27,455 nucleotides of DNA from CAYLLT01 sp964591605 (GTDB lineage Bacteria; Planctomycetota; Phycisphaerae; UBA1845; PWPN01), in contig CAZQEN010000058.1 of the NCBI GenBank assembly GCA_964591605.1, positions 1 to 27,455 on the forward strand, written 5' to 3'. Below the pieces are notes generated by a model. The model searched no databases. It had not been told where the DNA came from and saw nothing but the letters and a program-made list of their open reading frames with translations. The translations under genes and the position numbers were made by a program. Below are positions 23,578 through 27,455 of the stretch, one piece after another. The stretch's first letter is position 1; each line of letters begins with the position of its first letter.

Positions 23578-24627
23578 TCACGCCGGCTGCTGCTGCGAAA
23601 GGCAGTGCAGCGTGCCCTGTCCCACGACCGTATCGACGCAGTGGATGCCGACGATCCGGCGGTCTGGGAACAGCTCTGCCAGTGTGCTGAGTGCCAGGCG
23701 GTCGTTCACGTCGTTGAAGGTCGGCACGACGACCACGCCGTTGGCGATGTAGAAGTTGGCGTAGCTGGCGGGTAGCCGCTGGCCTTCGAAGATCACCGCC
23801 CGCGGATACGGGAGTTTGACGATGCGCAGGGCTCGCCCCTGCGCGTCCCGGGCGGACTCCAGCCGCCGGAGATTGTCCACCGACGAAGCGTGGTTGTCGT
23901 CGCGCGGGTCGGGTTCGTACGCCAGGACGACGGTGCCCGGGGCGACAAAGCGGGCAATGTCGTCGACGTGGCCATGCGTATCATCGCCCACGCAGCCGTT
24001 GCCCAGCCAGATCGTCTGTCGAATGCCGAGATGGTCGCCAAATGCTTTCTCATAGTCGGCACGGCTCATTCCCGGGTTGCGGGTCTGAACATCGGAAAGC
24101 AGACACTCCTCGGTCGTCAGCAGCGTGCCCTCACCATCAGCATCGATCGATCCGCCCTCCAGGACCATGCGTTCACCGTTGTCCGGGCGCCGGGCCTCGA
24201 TACGCTCCAGGCCGGTGGTGCAGGCCACGAGCTGCGGAATGCGATCGTCGTACTGATGGTTGTCGTACTTGGCCCAGGCGGTGAACTTCCAGTCGATCAG
24301 GGCGATCGCGCCGTTTCGCTTCCGGACGCAGGTGGGGCCCGAATCGCGCAGCCAGGTGCGGTCGGTGGGCAGCACGTGCAGGCGGCAACCGGAGGTCACG
24401 CCGGCCCGTTCCAGGTAATCGGCCGCCTGCTGGCGAATGGTCTCATCGTGGCAGATGATCTCGACGCACTCTCCGGCGGACAGCACGCGGGCAAATTCGG
24501 TGTAAAACCAGCGAACCGGTTCGAGTTTGCCGGGCCAGTCGGACTCCAGGTGCGGCCAGGCGAGCCACGTGGCCGTGTGCGTCTCCCACTCGGCGGGCAT
24601 GCGGTATGTCGGCGGCATGGCACTCAT
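23578..24627 (-). CDS. aguA: Agmatine deiminase
   Basis: A 349-residue agmatine deiminase (peptidyl-arginine-deiminase family), converting agmatine to N-carbamoylputrescine plus ammonia in the cytoplasm. Motifs seen: PAEWETHTATWLAWPH at the N terminus, RDSGP at 94-98, EGGSID at 157-162, GDDTHGHVDD at 214-223, and the catalytic C342 in GTLHCLSQQQP. Length is normal. The start is ATG 24627 or ATG 24618; neither has a strong ribosome site. The partner N-carbamoylputrescine amidase (AguB) is not in the window. The divergent neighbours are further polyamine genes, supporting a putrescine-making role. Confidence 0.95.
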   Translation of the reverse strand: MSAMPPTYRMPAEWETHTATWLAWPHLESDWPGKLEPVRWFYTEFARVLSAGECVEIICHDETIRQQAADYLERAGVTSGCRLHVLPTDRTWLRDSGPTCVRKRNGAIALIDWKFTAWAKYDNHQYDDRIPQLVACTTGLERIEARRPDNGERMVLEGGSIDADGEGTLLTTEECLLSDVQTRNPGMSRADYEKAFGDHLGIRQTIWLGNGCVGDDTHGHVDDIARFVAPGTVVLAYEPDPRDDNHASSVDNLRRLESARDAQGRALRIVKLPYPRAVIFEGQRLPASYANFYIANGVVVVPTFNDVNDRLALSTLAELFPDRRIVGIHCVDTVVGQGTLHCLSQQQPA

Positions 24628-24695
24628 TTCAAATCGAATGACTCAACAAGAGCCAGGGGATTCCGCCCGGCGATGTCGCCGGGGACTCTGCGGCC

Positions 24696-24724
24696 ATCAT
24701 AAAGCCCTCCGCCGGCCTTGTCTC
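24696..24724 (-). promoter_or_regulatory. Predicted promoter of the agmatine deiminase gene
   Basis: On the minus strand GAGACA (24719-24724) and TATGAT (24696-24701) are 17 bases apart, giving a leader of about 62 bases. Confidence 0.4.
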
Positions 24725-24859
24725 TTTTCGAGTTGTTCCAATATGCCCGGCGCGTCGCTGCGACGGCCAGATCGGGCCGGTCAGCACATGCCCGGCGTCG
24801 ATGCGCGAGCGACGCCGTCAGCCGATCGCGGTAACGCTTCGCAAACGCGCCGGCGCTTC

Positions 24860-24888
24860 TTGAAACGCCTGTGCGTGGGCAGTATGGT
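24860..24888 (+). promoter_or_regulatory. Predicted promoter of the deoxyhypusine-synthase-like gene
   Basis: TTGAAA (24860-24865), a spacer of 17 bases, and TATGGT (24883-24888). Five of six and four of six bases match the sigma70 consensus. The leader to the ATG at 25011 would be about 115 bases. Confidence 0.5.
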
Positions 24889-25010
24889 TCCGTCACCCGT
24901 CTTCGACCGCGCCATCTTCGCCGACACGAACGACGGCAAGGCGGAGGATGGTCAGGTGAAGCGGGTTCGAGATTCCGCAAACTGAGAGCCAGAAGAACAG
25001 GAGCCGGTGG

Positions 25011-26168
25011 ATGGCGAAGATCACGTTGCCCAGGAAGTTTGTCAGCAAGTACCCGCACAAGTTCGGCAAGGGCAAGCAGCGGTACCTGTGCGGCAAGCGC
25101 ATCCTGCCCAGGCCGATCACCGGCCAGGAAACGCTGCCGGACCTGATCGACCGCACGTTTCTGGCCTACAACGCAGCACGGCTGTATGAGGCCTGCCGGC
25201 TGTTCGCCGAGAAGATGCTCGATCCCGACGTGACCATCGGCATGAGCCTGGCCGGGGCCCTCACGCCCGCGGGCCTGGGCGGTTCGGCGATCATTCCGCT
25301 CATCAAGGCCGGCTTCGTCGACTGGATCGTCTCGACCGGCGCCAACCTCTATCACGACATGCACCACGCGATGAACCTGCCGCTCTTCCGCGGTTCGCCG
25401 TTTCTGCCCGACACGGACCTGCGGGCGGCGGGGGTGGTGCGCATTTACGACATTCTGCTGGACTACAACGACGTGCTGATGCAGACGGACCACATTCTGC
25501 GTCAGATCCTGCTCCAGCCGGAGTTTCAGCACGAGATGGGCACGGCCGAGCTCCACCACCTGCTCGGCAAATACTGCGCGGAGTTTGAGAAGCAGACTGG
25601 CCGGGAGGACGTCTCCGTTCTCGCCGCCGCGTACCGGGCCGGCGTGCCCTGCTTCACGTCGTCGCCCGGCGACTCGACGATCGGCATGAACGTCGCGGGC
25701 CTCGAACTGCGCGGCAGCCAGCTCCGCGTCAACCCGTCGCGCGACGTGAACGAATCGACGGGCATCGTGCTCGACGCCAAGTTGAACAAGCGGCGGACGG
25801 GCGTCGTCCTGGTCGGCGGCGGGTCGCCCAAGAACTTCATCCTGCAGACCGAGCCCCAGATTCAGGAAGTGCTGCGGATCAAGGAGGCCGGTCACGACTT
25901 CTTCATCCAGTTCACCGACGCACGGCCGGACACCGGCGGCCTTTCGGGCGCGACGCCGGGCGAGGCAGTGAGCTGGGGTAAGGTGGACCCCGACAAGCTT
26001 CCGGGCGCGGTCGTGTGTTACGTGGATTCCACAGTCGCCCTGCCGCTCATGACGCACTACGCCCTGGCCCGGCACAAGACCCGAAAGCTCAAGAAACTCT
26101 ACCACCGGCTCCCGGAAATCGATGATCTGGTCATGAAAGAATACTGGAAGCGGAACAAGAAACTGTGA
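25011..26168 (+). CDS. Deoxyhypusine-synthase-like protein (candidate homospermidine synthase)
   Basis: A 385-residue NAD-dependent aminobutyltransferase of the deoxyhypusine synthase family. The catalytic lysine is K324 in EAVSWGKV, matching K329 of human DHS in EAVSWGKI. NAD-binding and fold motifs include MSLAGALTPAGLGG, DWIVSTGANLYHD and SSPGDSTIGMN. The segment GGGSPKNF (269-276) replaces the eukaryotic KHH that carries an active-site histidine, as I recall for bacterial homologues. Bacteria lack eIF5A, so deoxyhypusine is not the product; proven bacterial relatives (SpeY) make homospermidine from putrescine. AGGAG lies 7 bases before the ATG. The next gene is an ornithine-decarboxylase-like gene, and agmatine deiminase is divergent, so putrescine supply is at hand. 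Confidence 0.93.
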   Translation: MAKITLPRKFVSKYPHKFGKGKQRYLCGKRILPRPITGQETLPDLIDRTFLAYNAARLYEACRLFAEKMLDPDVTIGMSLAGALTPAGLGGSAIIPLIKAGFVDWIVSTGANLYHDMHHAMNLPLFRGSPFLPDTDLRAAGVVRIYDILLDYNDVLMQTDHILRQILLQPEFQHEMGTAELHHLLGKYCAEFEKQTGREDVSVLAAAYRAGVPCFTSSPGDSTIGMNVAGLELRGSQLRVNPSRDVNESTGIVLDAKLNKRRTGVVLVGGGSPKNFILQTEPQIQEVLRIKEAGHDFFIQFTDARPDTGGLSGATPGEAVSWGKVDPDKLPGAVVCYVDSTVALPLMTHYALARHKTRKLKKLYHRLPEIDDLVMKEYWKRNKKL

Positions 26169-26323
26169 GCGACGCGCAGCCGGCCCGGATGGTTTACTAC
26201 GGAGGCACAGAGATCACGGAGAAGGAGAGGAGTATTCTGCACCGCCGAATCGTGCGATCCGGACTGTCTCTTAGGCGTCCGTGTCGTGACAGGATGCCAT
26301 AGGTCGTTCTCTCAGATTGCGCC
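26169..26323. repeat. GAGGCACAGAGATCACGGAGAAGG-like intergenic repeat and leader
   Basis: The gap between the DHS-like and decarboxylase genes contains, at about 26199-26236, a GGAGGCACAGAG / ATCACGGAGAAGG string of a type I recall as a common intergenic repeat in related genomes. No clear promoter or terminator was found, so the two genes may be co-transcribed. Confidence 0.35.
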
Positions 26324-27455
26324 ATGCCCAGGACCGCGTTTCTCAAAGAGCTCGCCCGTAAACACGGCACGCCGCTGTTCATCGTCGATCACGACGCGCT
26401 GCGGCACAACTACGCCGAGTTCAAACGCTGGCTGCCGCGTGTGCAGGCGTATTATGCGGTCAAGGCCAATCCCGCGCCGGAGATCGTGCGGACACTCTAC
26501 ACGATGGGGGCGAGCTTCGACGTGGCCTCCATCGGTGAGTTCCGGCTGGTGCACGAGAATATCCGCCGTCTGCCGCCCAGGGCCCGCCAGGACTTCATCT
26601 GGGACAAGATTATCTACGCCAACCCGATCAAGGACAAAGCGACGCTCGAGGAGCTGGACCCCTACAAGCCGCTGGTCACGTTCGATAACCGCGAAGAAAT
26701 CCGCAAGATCCGCAAACATGCTCCGCACGCCGGGCTTGCGCTGCGGATCCGCGTGCCCAATACCGGCTCCATGGTGGAGCTGTCCAGCAAGTTCGGGGCG
26801 GCGCCCGGCGAGGCGACCGATCTGATCGCCGCGGCGTTCGATGCCGGGCTCATCGTCGAGGGTCTGTGTTTTCACGTGGGCAGCCAGTGCACGAATTTCG
26901 ACAACTTCGTGCAGGCGCTGAATACGTCGGCCTCGCTGATCGAGGAGGCCGCCGGGCGCGGTTATCACATGAAGCTCCTGGACATCGGCGGCGGATTCCC
27001 GGCCCCGTACGACAGCAGCGTCAAGCGGTTCCGCGAACTGGCCCGGCTCCTGAACGCGGAGTTCCGCCGGCTGTTCCCCAGCGAGCTGGAAATCCTGGCC
27101 GAGCCCGGCCGCTTTCTGGTCGCCACCGCCGGCACGCTGGTCGCCGAGGTCATCGGCAAGGCAGACCGCGACGGCAAGCGCTGCTACTACCTCAATGACG
27201 GCATCTACCACACGTTCTCAGGCGTGCTCTTCGATCACTGCCAGTATCGCATCAAAGCGTTCAAAAAGGGCCCGAAACAGCTCTGCGCCGTCTTCGGGCC
27301 CACGTGCGATGCCCTGGACACGATCTCGCAGGCCGAACCACTTCCGGAGTTGAACCTGGGAGACCTGGTCTACAGCGAGAACATCGGCGCCTACAGCCAC
27401 GCCTCCGCCACCTGGTTCAACGGCTTCCCGCCCGCCAAGGTGGTTCACGTGAACC
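26324..27455 (+). CDS. Type III PLP ornithine/lysine decarboxylase-like protein, 3' end outside window
   Basis: An open frame of 377 codons with no stop before the window end. It is an alanine-racemase-fold (type III) PLP decarboxylase. PLP lysine K47 lies in YYAVKANP; HVGSQ (184-188), GGGFP (222-226) and EPGR (260-263) bind PLP phosphate; C328 in GPTCDALD is the catalytic cysteine of ornithine decarboxylase. YSENIGAYSHASATWFNGF is the typical end, so only a short tail is missing. The CDALD motif favours ornithine (or ornithine/lysine) over meso-diaminopimelate. An extra segment of about 15 residues (LPPRARQDFIWDK) precedes KIIYANPIK. The ATG has no obvious ribosome site. The product, putrescine, would feed the upstream DHS-like enzyme. 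Confidence 0.92.
   Translation, partial: MPRTAFLKELARKHGTPLFIVDHDALRHNYAEFKRWLPRVQAYYAVKANPAPEIVRTLYTMGASFDVASIGEFRLVHENIRRLPPRARQDFIWDKIIYANPIKDKATLEELDPYKPLVTFDNREEIRKIRKHAPHAGLALRIRVPNTGSMVELSSKFGAAPGEATDLIAAAFDAGLIVEGLCFHVGSQCTNFDNFVQALNTSASLIEEAAGRGYHMKLLDIGGGFPAPYDSSVKRFRELARLLNAEFRRLFPSELEILAEPGRFLVATAGTLVAEVIGKADRDGKRCYYLNDGIYHTFSGVLFDHCQYRIKAFKKGPKQLCAVFGPTCDALDTISQAEPLPELNLGDLVYSENIGAYSHASATWFNGFPPAKVVHVN

Larger units (their letters stand above)
24628..25010. promoter_or_regulatory. Divergent promoter region of the polyamine genes
   Basis: These 383 bases carry one promoter candidate for each direction (listed separately). No RNA gene or credible small protein was seen; the open frame crossing it on the plus strand is not protein-like. 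Confidence 0.5.

Noticed and set aside
22477..23775. 432-codon plus-strand frame opposite the phosphoesterase gene
   Set aside because: It is a shadow of the metallophosphoesterase frame; no start signal or motif is seen.
24527..24985. 152-codon plus-strand frame across the polyamine divergent region
   Set aside because: Most of it covers promoter sequence and the start of the agmatine deiminase gene; the translation is basic and unordered with no ribosome site.
24624..26105. 493-codon minus-strand frame opposite the DHS-like gene
   Set aside because: It is antisense to a gene with catalytic motifs and a good ribosome site, and its translation is compositionally biased.
25011..26168. True deoxyhypusine synthase acting on eIF5A
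   Set aside because: eIF5A is absent from bacteria, the KHH segment is replaced by PKNF, and the neighbours are polyamine genes.

Overview
This is a GC-rich bacterial window with 22 supportable protein genes and no rRNA, tRNA, CRISPR array or insertion sequence that I can see. The gene content points to a planctomycete-like bacterium, probably Planctomycetota or another PVC-group member. The indicators are secreted Tat-type Gfo/Idh/MocA oxidoreductases, GH29 and DUF4450-type glycosidases, a PQQ-propeller/phosphoesterase fusion, the Ycf46-like AAA / DUF1257 / DUF2997 set, and gaps packed with short hairpin repeats. This placement is inference, since no phylogenetic marker gene is present.

Layout. 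(1) 34-2852, minus strand: a three-gene operon encoding a zinc-ribbon membrane protein with a signal-peptidase-like domain lacking its catalytic residues, a TPR protein, and a PilT-type ATPase translated from an ATGA overlap. (2) 2955-6980, minus strand: a conserved-looking but uncharacterised set transcribed in the order radical SAM protein, small hypothetical, Ycf46-like AAA ATPase, DUF1257-like protein, DUF2997 protein. The gaps inside it are filled with hairpin repeats. (3) 7207-10779, plus strand: one large secreted glycosidase-like protein. (4) 10787-16178, minus strand: a tight six-gene operon (gaps of 9-23 bases) encoding a degenerate MaoC-fold protein, a Gfo/Idh/MocA oxidoreductase, a solute-binding-protein homologue with no signal peptide, an amidohydrolase, a RhaM-family lipoprotein and a CaiB/BaiF CoA-transferase. 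A second, canonical MaoC protein is divergent at 16396-16845. (5) 16857-20700: a secreted protein with two tandem alpha-L-fucosidase-like modules (minus), divergent from a Tat-exported Gfo/Idh/MocA protein (plus). (6) 20896-23499, minus strand: a secreted calcineurin-like phosphoesterase fused to a PQQ-type beta-propeller. (7) 23578-27455: polyamine genes, namely agmatine deiminase (minus), a deoxyhypusine-synthase-like protein (plus) and a type III PLP ornithine-decarboxylase-like protein (plus) that runs off the window end.

How the genes may work together. Regions 3-5 read as carbohydrate use. Secreted glycosidases release (deoxy)sugars, the RhaM-family protein would speed anomer exchange, and Gfo/Idh/MocA enzymes would oxidise or rearrange sugars. 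The CoA-transferase with two MaoC proteins suggests that an acid product is activated to a CoA thioester and hydrated or dehydrated; no such pathway is known to me under a name. Region 7 fits putrescine production by two routes (agmatine and ornithine) followed by aminobutyl transfer, possibly to homospermidine. The strongest candidates for undescribed biology are the six-gene CoA-transferase operon with its apparently cytoplasmic binding protein, and the radical SAM/AAA/DUF1257/DUF2997 set.
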